From NCBI GenBank assembly GCA_002104895.1, contig MCFG01000543.1:1-33852 (forward strand): a stretch of DNA of 33,852 nt, written 5' to 3'. Source of the stretch: Anaeromyces robustus. Lineage: Eukaryota > Neocallimastigomycota > Neocallimastigomycetes > Neocallimastigales > Neocallimastigaceae. Positions within the stretch are counted from its first letter, which is position 1, and the number at the start of each line of letters is the position of its first letter. The notes under the pieces were generated by a model. It worked only from the letters and a program-made list of their open reading frames with translations, did not search any database and had not been told where the DNA came from. The translations under genes and the position numbers were made by a program. Below, piece by piece: positions 13,331-24,674 of the stretch.

Positions 13331-13491
13331 TGTGTGACAAATAAAAAAAAATATAATATAAAATAAAAAAGAAAACTAATTATTATTGTTAATTATAATC
13401 ATAAATGGCCATGATATGATAATAATTGTTAACAATTATTAATTATGGTATTACTCATTAGTATTACCATAATAATGAAAACCATCACACA
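13331..13491. repeat. Nested foldback cluster
   Basis: The outer arms TGTGTGA (13331-13337) and TCACACA (13485-13491) enclose a perfect 20-bp palindrome at 13421-13440 and a hairpin at 13443-13472 (TTATGGTA/TACCATAA arms, with a nearly paired inner stem). AATGGCCAT lies at 13404-13412. In AT-rich DNA short palindromes are common, so only the combination is notable. Confidence 0.4.
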
Positions 13492-14447
13492 AATAATTTG
13501 AAATATAGCACAAAAATAATAATTTTCCCTTTTTAAAAAAAAAATTCAACATTGTCTATTGTTTATAAATTATATTTTATTTTTATTTTATTTTTTTTTA
13601 AACCTCTCAAACCTTTTAATTATTATTATTATATTATCATTGTATAACCTTTTTATTATAATTATTATTATTATTATTATTATATAATTGTATAACCATT
13701 TTATTTCTCTCTTTTTTTTTTTTTTTTTTTTTTAATATCAAATAAAATTAAAATAGAAGAAGTTTTATTAAATTTCCTAAATTGTTATTTGTGTCACCAT
13801 CTCTAATTTATTATAAAAGTAAAAATACTAAAACACCAAACCAATAAAACCTTGAAAATATGACAATCTTATTATATATAGTTAAATATATATAATAAAA
13901 TATATTTTAATATATATTAATATATTATATTCTATAATATACAAAATATTATAATCCATTTATATTTATATATTATATTCTATAATATACAAAATATTAT
14001 AATCCATTTATTTGTAATAATTATAACATTATTTATTCATTTAATTACTTATTTATTTATTTATTTATTTACTTATTTATTTATTTATTTATTTATTATT
14101 ATTTTTAATGAAACATCTAAAATAGTTAAAGTGAAACAAATTGTTGTTTGTATATATGATGATATACAACAAAAGTGGTTTCAAATTTATTACCAATATT
14201 ATTGTTATTTATTATATAATAAATAATGATAAATTCTCATGTTTTGTTTTATGTATGATTTATATATATTTTAAAATTAAAACATGAATAAGATAAAACT
14301 AAACATATAATCAAATCAATAAATAAATCAATAAATAATTATATTTATTTTATTTATTAATGATTAAAACAATAATTATATATTATATTATATTATATTA
14401 TTATCAATATAGATAATGATTCATTCATTTATTTATTATAAAATTAA

Positions 14448-14448
<1 letters not shown>

Positions 14449-14528
<80 letters not shown>
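14449..14528. repeat. (ATT)n trinucleotide microsatellite
   Basis: About 26 uninterrupted ATT units, not inside any coding frame I would accept. It is the longest pure trinucleotide run in the desert. Confidence 0.95.
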
Positions 14529-16803
14529 TTGTAATGGTGATAAAATAAAAATTATATTTTATTTTATAAAAATGAATTTTAGTTGGTAAAAAAAAGAAAA
14601 AAGATGTGTGATTTTAATTTATGATGTCATATCATAATATATCGAAAGTTTTATTAAATTCTCTTCTTCCTAATTTTACTTATAAATTTTTATTAATTTG
14701 TAGAATTAAAAAAACAGTTTTTTAAATAGAAGAAAAATAAAAAAGAATTTGAATAATGAAAAAAAAAAGTTTATTTAAAAATAAAATTATGATAAAATAA
14801 AATTATGATAAAAAAAAATTAAAAAAAAATTATTCATTTGATTGACATATTAAATTTATTTATTTAATATAGAATTATTTATTTATTTAATATCTTATTA
14901 TTTATTTATTTATTTATTTATTTTATATTTATTTATTCATTTAATATTTATTGATTCATTTTATTACAAATATAGGATTATTATTGTTGTTGCCATAATA
15001 ATACTAAACATTTTTTTTTATGACAATAATACAATAATAATAATTTATTATAATAAAAATTAATATATATTAAATTTAACCAAATTAAGTATGTCAATAC
15101 AACTAAATCCTTAACAATTACAATATTTATTTGTATAGTTGTTTTTGTACTAATTTTTTTTTACCTTATTTGTAACTATAAATTTTCTTTTTTGGTAAAG
15201 TAAAGTAAAAAAAAAAAAAGAAAAGAGAAAAGAAAAAAAAAGAAAAAAGAAAAAAACTGATACAAAAAAAAAAAAACGTCACAAGAATACTTAAATAATA
15301 ATTAGATAAATAAAAAGATTATATAAATCAGATGAGAATAAATTTTTTTTTTTGTAATATATAAAATTTATATTAATATTTAAATATATATATTATCATT
15401 AAATTTAATATTTTCAATAATAAAATAATAGAATATTAAAAAAAAATTAAAGTAAAAAAAAAAAAATCTGAGACACTTTTAAATAAATGAATAAAAAATA
15501 TAAAAATAAATAAAATAAAAGACTAAATAATTAATAATTAAATAAATGAAATAAATAAATTCTTAGATTTTAAATATTTTATTTTATGCAAAATTGTTAT
15601 AAATAATAATAAAATAATAAATTAATTAGTAAATAATAATATAAATAATTATTTTATTATAATATTAATAGTTTATTATGAATAATTAGTGTAAATGATA
15701 AAAATAATAAAAATAATAATAAAGAATAAAGAATAAAGAATAAAAATAATAAATAATAATAAATAATATGAAGTATTATTTGTTATATTTCTTATTATTT
15801 TATTCCTATTAAAAACTATTATGATTTATAATAATAATCATAATAATAATAATAAATTATTTATTATAATTTTTATATATATAAAATTAATTTAAATTTA
15901 AATTCATTATTCATTATTAATCATAATTAAATAGAAAAAAGAAATAAACACCATTTTTATTATTTTATATTAAATTTGTTGTATTTAATTTATTAAATAA
16001 ATGAATATATAAATATTATATAAATAAATTTATACTATATATTAATGAATAAAATTATTATTAAATAAAAATATGGAAAAATAAAAAATTGAACAATAAA
16101 ATTAAAAAAGAAAAAAAAAAAGTTGTTTATTAATTAGAAAATAGAAAATAAAAAAAAAAATACAATATGTTTTAAAACAAAAGAAACAAAAAAAAATAAA
16201 CAAAAAGAATAAAATAAAATAAATAAAATAAATCCACTTCTTAAAGAGTAACAATAATAATTATGGTTTTTTTTATTTTATTTAATAAACAAATTATATA
16301 AATTCTTAACAGTAAAAATAAAATGGATAATAATAATAATATATATAACTATAAATATAAAATATATAAATATAAAATAATACAATAAAATATTTTAATT
16401 GTTTTTCCATTTTATTCTTATTTGTTACAATTTGTTACAATTTGTTTAATTTGTTTTTGTTTTTGTTTTTTTTTTATTATTTTTTTTTTTTGTTTTTTTT
16501 TCTTATTATTTATTTATTTATTTATTATTTACTTATTTAATAAGTGGACATTCTATAATTTTAAAATGTCACAGTCACCATTCATCACAATAAATAAAAA
16601 TTCTAGACACTCTTTTTATTTTATTTAATTTAATTTATTTATTTTATTTTTGCTTTATTTATACTTTTATATTTTCGATTTTTTTTTTTTTTTGTTACTT
16701 CTATTCTGTGATACACACAAAAAAAGTAAAGAGAGGAAAAGTTAAAAAAAAAAATAATAATTCCTTTTTTAATTATTAACTATTAATTATTATTTATTAT
16801 TTA

Positions 16804-16866
16804 TTTTATAATTAATTATTAATTATTAATTATTAATTATTAATTATTAATTATTAATTATTAATT
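16804..16866. repeat. (ATTAATT)n heptanucleotide array
   Basis: About seven or eight tandem 7-bp units (TTAATTA read in another phase). Each unit is nearly self-complementary, so the array can also fold back on itself. Confidence 0.85.
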
Positions 16867-17520
16867 AAATTATACATTAAATAATTAAAATACAGAATAG
16901 AATAAAAAAATATACAGAATTCAATAAATAAAACCTTTTTAATAATTTAATCTAATAAAAATTATATTTATTATTAATTAAAATAAAATATCTTATATAT
17001 TATATAACAAAGGATTATTTAATTCATATTTAGTATAGAGTAATATAGAATGATTCATTAATATTTTTATAATTAATTATAAAAAAAAGCTTACATATTA
17101 TTAATATTATTATTAATTATCAAATAGTTATTATTATTACCAAAGTTTTTAATTTTAACTTTTTATCATTAAAATGTTTTACTTATCATTCTTCACAATT
17201 TACTTATTACGATTTAGTATATAATATTATTATTATTTTATTAAACCTCTTACCATTTAAAATTATTATTTATTTATTATTCTATTGTATTATTTATAAT
17301 AAAGGATTTTTTAAATGCGGAAGTAAATAACTAAAATTACTAATAAAATTTTGAAAATATATTTTTACGTTACACAAATCTAAAACAAATCAAAGAAATT
17401 TTAACCAATAATATTGATTTAATTATTAAATAATACTACAATATACAAATAAATGACTATCTTTATAGTTAATTATGATAACAATATTATTTCTATTATA
17501 AAAAAATAATTATATAATTT

Positions 17521-17522
17521 GT

Positions 17523-17585
<63 letters not shown>

Positions 17586-17586
17586 T
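17521..17586. repeat. (TTTA)n tetranucleotide microsatellite
   Basis: About 16 units of TTTA without interruption. Similar arrays lie at about 18301-18356, 19380-19495 (with interruptions) and 20920-20985. Confidence 0.92.
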
Positions 17587-17797
17587 TATATCCTTATGAT
17601 TTTTTAAAAAGACATTCTTTTTTTATTTATATATATATAATATATTTGTCAATTTCCTTTTATGTTTTCATTTATTTAAAACATAACATAAATTTGAAAC
17701 GTGAAACGTTTTAACTTTTTTTTTTTAATTAAAGAGAAAAAATATATATATATAGAAAAAAAAAATAAAACCAAAAAAAGAATTCATTCATAGTTAT

Positions 17798-17862
17798 TTA
17801 ATTAAATAATTAAATAATTAAATAATTAAATAATTAAATAATTAAATAATTAAATAATTAAT
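17798..17862. repeat. (AAATAATT)n octanucleotide array
   Basis: About eight tandem 8-bp units. It lies close to the TTTA and heptanucleotide arrays, forming a block rich in tandem repeats from 16.8 to 18.5 kb. Confidence 0.85.
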
Positions 17863-18312
17863 TATTTGAATAATTATGAATATTTAAACACAATTTATTT
17901 ATTTACTTATTTAAACTTTTGTTTATTTATTTATATAATATTTATTTACTTATTTAAACTTTTGTTTATTTATTTAAATAATGTTTGTTTATTTATTTAT
18001 TTATTTATTTAAATAATATTTATTTATTTATTTATTCATTTAATATTTATTTATTAAATAATATTTATTTATTTATTTAATATTTATTTATTTAATATAT
18101 GATATATTAATATATATGAGAAGAAAAACATTAAAAAACCATTTCATTTTAGTTTTATTTGTATAATAAAAAATAATCCTTTATAAATACTGTAAAAATG
18201 ATTTCTTCCTTCCACTTTTTTTTTTTCTCTATCTATTTTTTAGTTAGTTAATAATTAATTATAAAACAATATGTAAAAAATATAATAGCGTTTTATTTAT
18301 TTAGTTATATAG

Positions 18313-18355
<43 letters not shown>

Positions 18356-18361
18356 TCTTTA

Positions 18362-18477
18362 ATTATTTATTATTTATTATTTATTATTTATTATTTATTA
18401 TTTATTATTTATTATTTATTATTTATTATTTATTATTTATTATTTATTATTTATTATTTATTATTTATTATTTATTT
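18362..18477. repeat. (ATTATTT)n heptanucleotide array
   Basis: About 16 tandem copies of a 7-bp unit with very little variation, directly following a TTTA array. The regularity suggests recent slippage expansion. Confidence 0.92.
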
Positions 18478-19974
18478 GTTGATTTGTTTTCTTTTATGAC
18501 ATGTTTCATCATTTTTTCCAATTTGTTTTAGATTTTAATTTTACAAAAAATGTGAATACAAAAAAATAGCTAACGAAAGAATTAAGAAAAAAAAAACAAA
18601 ACCATAATTAATAATTATTAATTATTAATATTAATTATTAATTACTAATTATTAATTATTATATACATAATTAATCAATAAGAATGATTTGGAACAATTA
18701 CTTTAATAGGAAATTTTTAATTAAATCTTATTATGGTAACTTGTTTCAAATCTAATTAAAAATATTGTATTAAATATAATGGATAAAAAAAAAATTTTTT
18801 TTTTATTTTATACTATTTATTATTTATTATATTTATAATATAATATAATATAATATATAAATTATATAATAAAGTTTTATAATTAATATTATAAAATTCT
18901 TTGAAAGGTTTTTTGTTTTTTTTTTTTTTTAATTAATAAGAGAATACATCAAACCTTTGTATTACTTGAAAATTTCAAATTTAAAACAGCCATAAAACTG
19001 ATTGAATTTTTAATTTAATTAAAAGAATATCAAAAAAATTAAAATAAATAAATAAATAATAAAAATAAATAAATTATTAACAGAATAATTTATTAAATAA
19101 ATGAATAAATTTAGATTTTAAATAAATACTTTTCAATTTATGTTTTAAATTTTAATTAATTAAATTAAAATTAAAATTAAAAAATAAAAAAAAAAAAAAA
19201 AGAAATGAATGATTAAAATCCAAGAAATAAAATAAATAAAACAAAACAAAACAAAAAAAAATAAAATAAAATAAAATAAAAAAGTAAATAATTATATTTA
19301 ATAATTCATTATTTTTAATACTTTCTAATTAAAAATTCTAATTAATAATTTTAACTATTATTTATTTATATATAAATATTTTATTTATTTATTTATTTAT
19401 TTATTTACTTATTTATTTATTTATTTATTTACTTATTTACTTATTTATTTATTTATTATTTATTTATTTATTTATTTATTTATTATAAAATAAAACATTA
19501 TTTTTAATAAACATTTTAATTAGTTTTAATGTTGTTACTTTAATAATTAATAACATAATTAAATGATTTATAAATTTTATTATTTTTATTTTCTTTCATA
19601 AACACAAATTTAATTAAAGGAAATAGAATTCTCTATTTACTTTTAACTAAATAATGAAATAATGAAATATTGAAATAATTATATAATTAAATAATTAATT
19701 TAAATAATTAATTATAAATCTTGATGGAAAAATGGATAATTTTCATAATTATTTCTGTTTTATTTTTATTTTGTTTTGTTTTATTTTATTTTAATTTGTT
19801 TTTAAAATATAATACAATTTATGTAAACTTTAAAATTGAATTATGAATATTCAAATATTTTATTTTATTGTATTGTATTTTACTACATTGTTTGTTATCA
19901 ATTTATTTATTATCAATTAGTATCGATTAATTAATTAATAATTGAAACTCTTTTATTTTCAAATATTTATTATA

Positions 19975-20050
<76 letters not shown>

Positions 20051-20482
20051 GTAAAATACTATTTGTTATTAATTAAAAAAAAATGTACCAAAAAAAAATT
20101 AAAATAAAAATAAAATAAGAGAATAAAAATATAAAAAAATTGTTTTTATTCTTAATTCTTTCATAATTATTAATAAAACAAGTTTTTTATTTGTTTGTTT
20201 GTTACTTCTTTTCTATTATTAAATAATTAAAATCGTTCTCTTTTTTTTTTTTAATTAATTAATTTTTCCATGAATTCATTTATTTTTTATCCTTTTTTTT
20301 TTATCCTTTTTTTTTTTTATTATTTTATTTTATTTCATTTTTTATTTTTTTTTATTTTCAATAATTAATTAATAATATTAATTTTTAATATTTTATAAAA
20401 TAAAATTGAATTAAAAGATTTTCAAAAGAAATCTCTTTTTAATTATTAAAAAATGCTTTGGATGTGAAAATCTTTTAATAAT

Positions 20483-20547
20483 TAATATTTTTAATAATAT
20501 TTTTAATAATATTTTTAATAATATTTTTAATAATATTTTTAATAATT
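20483..20547. repeat. 12-bp tandem repeat (AATATTTTTAAT)
   Basis: About five tandem copies of a 12-bp AT-only unit, in intergenic DNA. Confidence 0.8.
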
Positions 20548-22628
20548 AATTATTATTTTAATAATAATAATAAATTTATTTATGGTTATGGTGATTAATA
20601 CATAAAAATATCAAAAAAAAAAAAAAAATTGAAAATCTTTTTTATATTAAATATTAATATTTTAATTATTAAATATATTTTTTAAAAAGATTTTTTTTTA
20701 TTAATATTATTAGTATTTATTTTTTATTATTTAATAATTGAAACTAAAGAATCAGGAATTTTTAATTAATCATAATATAATAATTAAATACAAATAAATA
20801 GTAATAATAAAAAATGCTTAGCATTTTATTTATACACCTATATGATTAAAAACTTATTTATTTATTTATTTATTTATTACTTAAATATATATATATATAG
20901 TTACTTATTTATTATTTTATTTATTTATTTATTTATTTATTTATTATTTATTTATTTATTTATTTATTATTTATTTATTTTATTTATAATCAATATTTAC
21001 GACTTAATATATAAATAAATTATACATTTATGATACATTTTATCATATCAAATCATTCTAATCATTCTAATATAATTAAAATAGAAAATAAATGTGTTTA
21101 TCTATCAAATTTTCTTATTTTGTTTGTTTCTCAAAAAAAAATATTAATGATAATTCATGATATTATGATATTAATATCATAAATTATCTTAAATATAAAC
21201 AATTAGTTAAAACAAAACATCTCATATTATTAATTCTTTACATTTTATTTACACTTTATGATTCTTTAAAAAAAAAAAAATAAAATAAAATAAAAACATT
21301 AAAAATGATGATGTAATAATTTAAAATGATGTAATAAAAAAATCATAAAAAATAAAGTTTATTTTTTTTTTTTAAATATAAAAAAAATGTAAAACTACTG
21401 TAAAACTGTAAAACAAGTCACGTTATATAAAAATTAAAAAAAAAAAAGATACAAAAAAAAATAAAAAACTAGTTACAAACTCAAAACATAAAAACAATAA
21501 AACATAAAAAATATATATAATATATTATATATAATAAAAAAAGTTTTTTCTAAAAAAAAAAAAAAAAAAAAGAGGAATCGTAATACAAAAACATCATAAG
21601 AAAATAATAATTGAAAAAATTAAAATTAAAAATTAAAAGTTAAAATTAAAATAAATAGTTTTTTTCTTTCATGACATCATCATTTTAAAAAAAAAAAAAA
21701 AAAAAGAACAAATATAAATTAAATGAATAATAAAATTATATATAATATGATAATACAGTATTTACATACTTAATTATTCCAAAATAAGTATTTATTAATG
21801 TTTCAATAATGAAAAGTATATTAGAAAAAAAATGAAATGAAAAAAAAAAATTTTGTTTCTGTTTTTTTTCTGAGACAAAATTATTATAAAACAAGTATAA
21901 AAAATAAAATTCAATAATAATAAGAAAAAAATTTTCAATAAATAAAAAAAAAAAAAAGATATTAATAAAATTATATTGAGTTTATTTAAAGTTTTGAATT
22001 AATTGATTATCTTTCTCTTTTTTTTTTTTTATTAATAAAATTATTATTAATATTACATTATTACATTATTTCTTAATATTCTTCTTTATACATTAAAACT
22101 TTTTTATTAATTATATTTTATTTTTTTTAAACAATAAATTAATTACTTTTTTTTCTTTTTTTAAATATCAATTGATGTGCTTTTTTTTTATTTTATTTTA
22201 TATTAATGATAACAACAATATTATTATATTATATATATACATAAAAAAGTTATAGTTTTTAATATTTTTTTTATTTAATATATAATTGTTATATAATAAT
22301 GTTTATAAAAAATTGGTATGATAATAAATATAAATTAAAAAAAAAATGACTAATATTATATGACTAACTAAACTTTAAAAATAATTATTTTTATTTATTT
22401 ATTTATTTATTTTTTACCATTTTAAATATATTTTATATATTTATATAAATTTTTTTCTTTAAGGATAAAAAGTTATATTAAATATATAATATATAAATAT
22501 TTATTATTTAAAATATTTAGTTAAAATATAAATATTTTATTTTTTATTATTATTATATATATATATATATCAATATTTTATTTAAGGAATTATCATTTTT
22601 TTTTTCATTTTATTTTTATGAATTTAAT

Positions 22629-22853
22629 AAAGGGTTAAATTAAATCGATTATTCATTTATTTTTAATGATCCCAAACCCTTTAGTTTTATAATTTAAAGA
22701 TTTCTCTCAAAAAAAATTTAATTTTTGGTTAAAAAGAAATTAATTATTTAATTAAAATGATTGTTTTTTTATTGTTAATCATTATTGAAATTTAAATTTT
22801 TAAATTTATTTGTAGTGAATTTCAATTTTTTAAATTCACTAATATTCGTAACA
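22629..22853 (-). repeat. Solo-LTR-like repeat upstream of tRNA-Cys
   Basis: Counterpart of 335-524. It has the same left block (AAGGGTTAAATTAA, CCCAAACCCTTTA, TTTTATAATTTAAA) and the same right block, here with the inverted repeat AGTGAATTT/AAATTCACT intact. The minus-strand start TGTTACGAATATTAG resembles the TGTAACGAAT terminus of the LTRs further right. It ends 69 bp before tRNA-Cys copy 1, close to the 64-bp distance of its partner from tRNA-Met. That supports tRNA-targeted insertion. The left end lacks a clear CA, so the LTR call is tentative. Confidence 0.45.
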
Positions 22854-22922
22854 GGTTTTAAAATTATGGTTTAGGTAATAATGTATATTTAAAGGTAATA
22901 TCGTTCCATAGAATTCAGCTAT

Positions 22923-22994
22923 GGGGTGTTAGCTCAGCGGTAGAGCAATTGACTGCAGATCAATAGGTCTTCGGTTCAAATCCGGAACGCCCCT
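22923..22994 (+). tRNA. tRNA-Cys (GCA), copy 1
   Basis: A 72-nt cloverleaf. The acceptor GGGGTGT pairs with ACGCCCC, with one T-G wobble, and T22994 is the discriminator. The anticodon arm ATTGA-CTGCAGA-TCAAT is perfect and gives GCA. The T-arm contains TTCGGTTCAAATCCGGAA, which serves as the B-box. There is no intron and no encoded CCA. T5 at 23001-23005 is the probable terminator. The gene is identical to copy 2, and about 210 bp of downstream flank is also shared. Confidence 0.96.
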
Positions 22995-23973
22995 CATAAC
23001 TTTTTAACTTTTTCTTAAAAGTTGATGACTAAATAATTTAAAAAAAAGTAAAATAAATAAATAAACAAACAAACAAATAAACAAATAAACGGAAAAATAA
23101 ATATATATATATAATTTCTTCTTCTTTTAATTATTATTATTCTTTATTCTTTAGTCTTTTTGTTTATTAATTTTTTTGTAAAGATTTCATGTGGAGTAAG
23201 ATTTTTAATTTGAATAATATTTACTAAGTAAAATAACAATTATATAGTAATTGTAAAATTTTATAAAATATTGTAAGATTATTAAGATATTAATAAATAT
23301 TATAAAGAATAAAAGGTTATAAAGAATAAAAGGTTTGAAATAATGGATTAGGACATAATTCGAATTTAAGGGTACATCGTACCATAGAGTGAAACAATGT
23401 TGAAATTATCTTAATTCTATTAAATAGAAAGTGATAACTTCATTGTTCAAATATATGATTGTCTAAATCATATTTAGTTATAAATTTAAAAGAAATTTAT
23501 TAAGTTTAATATTTTAGTTTTAAAATTACTTTTATTAAAATTATAAATTTATTTAATACATCTCGTTTATGTATTAAAAATATTAAAATCTAGTTATTAA
23601 AAACATTATAAAATTTGTTATTATAATCTTTAATTATTATTAATCTAGTAGTTATTTTAAATAATATTATTATTCTAATTATTATTATTATTCTAATTTT
23701 TATGGATAATTAGTAACAATTTTTAAAAATATTAATTTTACATTTTCTTTTTATATTATTTTCTTATTTTTAAGTTTGTTTATAAATAAAATATTAATTT
23801 ATTAAAATTAAGAACATTAAATAGTTAAAATAAATAATTTGTTTATATTAAATATTATTTAAATAATTAAATATTTTATAATTTATATTTAAATAATTTT
23901 ATAATATTTTTGAAATTCAGCAAATATTAATTATATTTTTATAAATTTCATTCTTTATCATAGATCCAGTAAT
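22995..23973. other. Spacer between the tRNA-Cys copies, with duplicated pieces
   Basis: 22995-23206 is homologous to 24046-24243 downstream of copy 2, sharing CTTAAAAGT, the AAACAAACAAACAAA run and TTTGTAAAGATT up to CATGTGGAG. 23340-23390 is a diverged copy of the DNA just upstream of tRNA-Cys copy 1 (22868-22912). After it comes a foldback at about 23391-23450 instead of a tRNA. The rest is AT-rich without a gene. Confidence 0.7.
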
Positions 23974-24045
23974 GGGGTGTTAGCTCAGCGGTAGAGCAAT
24001 TGACTGCAGATCAATAGGTCTTCGGTTCAAATCCGGAACGCCCCT
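23974..24045 (+). tRNA. tRNA-Cys (GCA), copy 2
   Basis: Identical over 72 nt to copy 1: same acceptor, GCA anticodon and T-arm. Termination is probably at T4 (24052-24055) or T7 (24057-24063). The 5' flank differs from that of copy 1, while the 3' flank is shared until it is cut at 24243 by an LTR start. LTR0 therefore begins 198 bp downstream of the gene, in the same orientation. Confidence 0.96.
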
Positions 24046-24243
24046 CTAAACTTTTATTTTTTTCTTAAAAGTGGATGAATTAATAATTTAAAAAACTATA
24101 AAATAAATAATTAAACAAACAAACAAACAAATAAATAAATATATATATATAATTTCCTATTCTTCTTTTTTTTATTATTATTATTATTCTTTATTCTTTA
24201 TTATTTTTGTTTATTAATTTTTTTGTAAAGATTCCATGTGGAG

Positions 24244-24674
24244 TGTAACGAATCCCTCAATTAGTAAAATAGTAACCATGGTCTAGTGGTTAGTAACTAT
24301 GACCATCTGGGCGAACACTCTGGGTTCGACTCACACCTTGTTCCAAATTTTATAAAAATTTTATTTTAAATTTATTTATTATAAATTTCTGTATTTTATT
24401 CTGTATTTGTTTCTGTATTTTATTTCTGTATTTCTTTATAGAATTACATGGAATAGAATTAGAAACTTTAAGAAAAAATTATATAATATTTCTTTATTTT
24501 TCTATGAGATTCATTTTATAACAAAATATCTTAGTTTCTAGCAATTTTTATTATTTTTTATGAACTTTTAGTTTTAAAACTATTTTTCCGCAAAAAGTAT
24601 AAATAGGTGTAAAACTTTTAGTTAAAATATTTTTCTTTGTGCTTTTATTCTTTTATAACTTTATATATATTAGT
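24244..24674 (+). mobile_element. LTR0: truncated plus-strand LTR of element-1 type
   Basis: The first 431 bp of an LTR nearly identical to LTR1 and LTR2, in opposite orientation. It starts with the true terminus TGTAACG after CATGTGGAG, a flank that continues uninterrupted in the duplicate at 23206. It contains the tRNA-like A- and B-boxes, a TTTCTGTATTT repeat block (24386-24433), TATAAATAGG (24598-24607) and GTGCTTTTAT (24639-24648). It stops at 24674, exactly where the outer end of LTR1 begins, so the last roughly 285 bp are missing. Together with LTR1 it forms an inverted repeat of about 430 bp arms around about 285 bp. Confidence 0.9.
24279..24333 (+). promoter_or_regulatory. tRNA-like pol III A-box/B-box pair in LTR0
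   Basis: TGGTCTAGTGG at 24279-24289 fits the A-box consensus TRGYNNANNNG. GGTTCGACTCA at 24323-24333 fits the B-box GGTTCGANTCC at all but the last base. The spacing of 44 bp is that of an intron-less tRNA gene. The same pair is at 25354-25300 (LTR1), 29782-29728 (LTR2) and 32940-32886 (LTR3) on the minus strand. No full cloverleaf forms, because the anticodon and acceptor arms do not pair. Confidence 0.7.

Larger units (their letters stand above)
10304..22628. other. AT-rich gene desert, right part
   Basis: No gene-like frame was seen across about 12 kb. The 16422-16628 frame is a Phe/Ile/Cys run from T-rich DNA. The stretch holds dense microsatellites, annotated separately, and many foldbacks: 11590-11607 (TCCGT/ACGGA), 12959-13036, 13331-13491, 14133-14182, and AAAATGC/GCATTTT near 20811-20827. 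A 42-bp direct repeat occurs at 13921-13962 and 13969-14010. A desert this long is unusual for a D. discoideum-like genome, where intergenic spacers are mostly below a few kb. Confidence 0.65.

Noticed and set aside
16422-16628. Plus-strand frame rich in Phe, Cys and Ile that resembles a membrane peptide
   Set aside because: It arises from T-rich tracts with TTTG; no conserved feature and no upstream context distinguishing it from background.
5184-22628. CRISPR array, rRNA or prokaryotic operon features
   Set aside because: The repeats are simple AT microsatellites without unique spacers, and the gene structure is eukaryotic.
24271-24345. Functional tRNA gene within the LTR
   Set aside because: A- and B-boxes fit, but anticodon, T and acceptor stems do not pair in any of the four copies, so it is annotated as a promoter-like element only.
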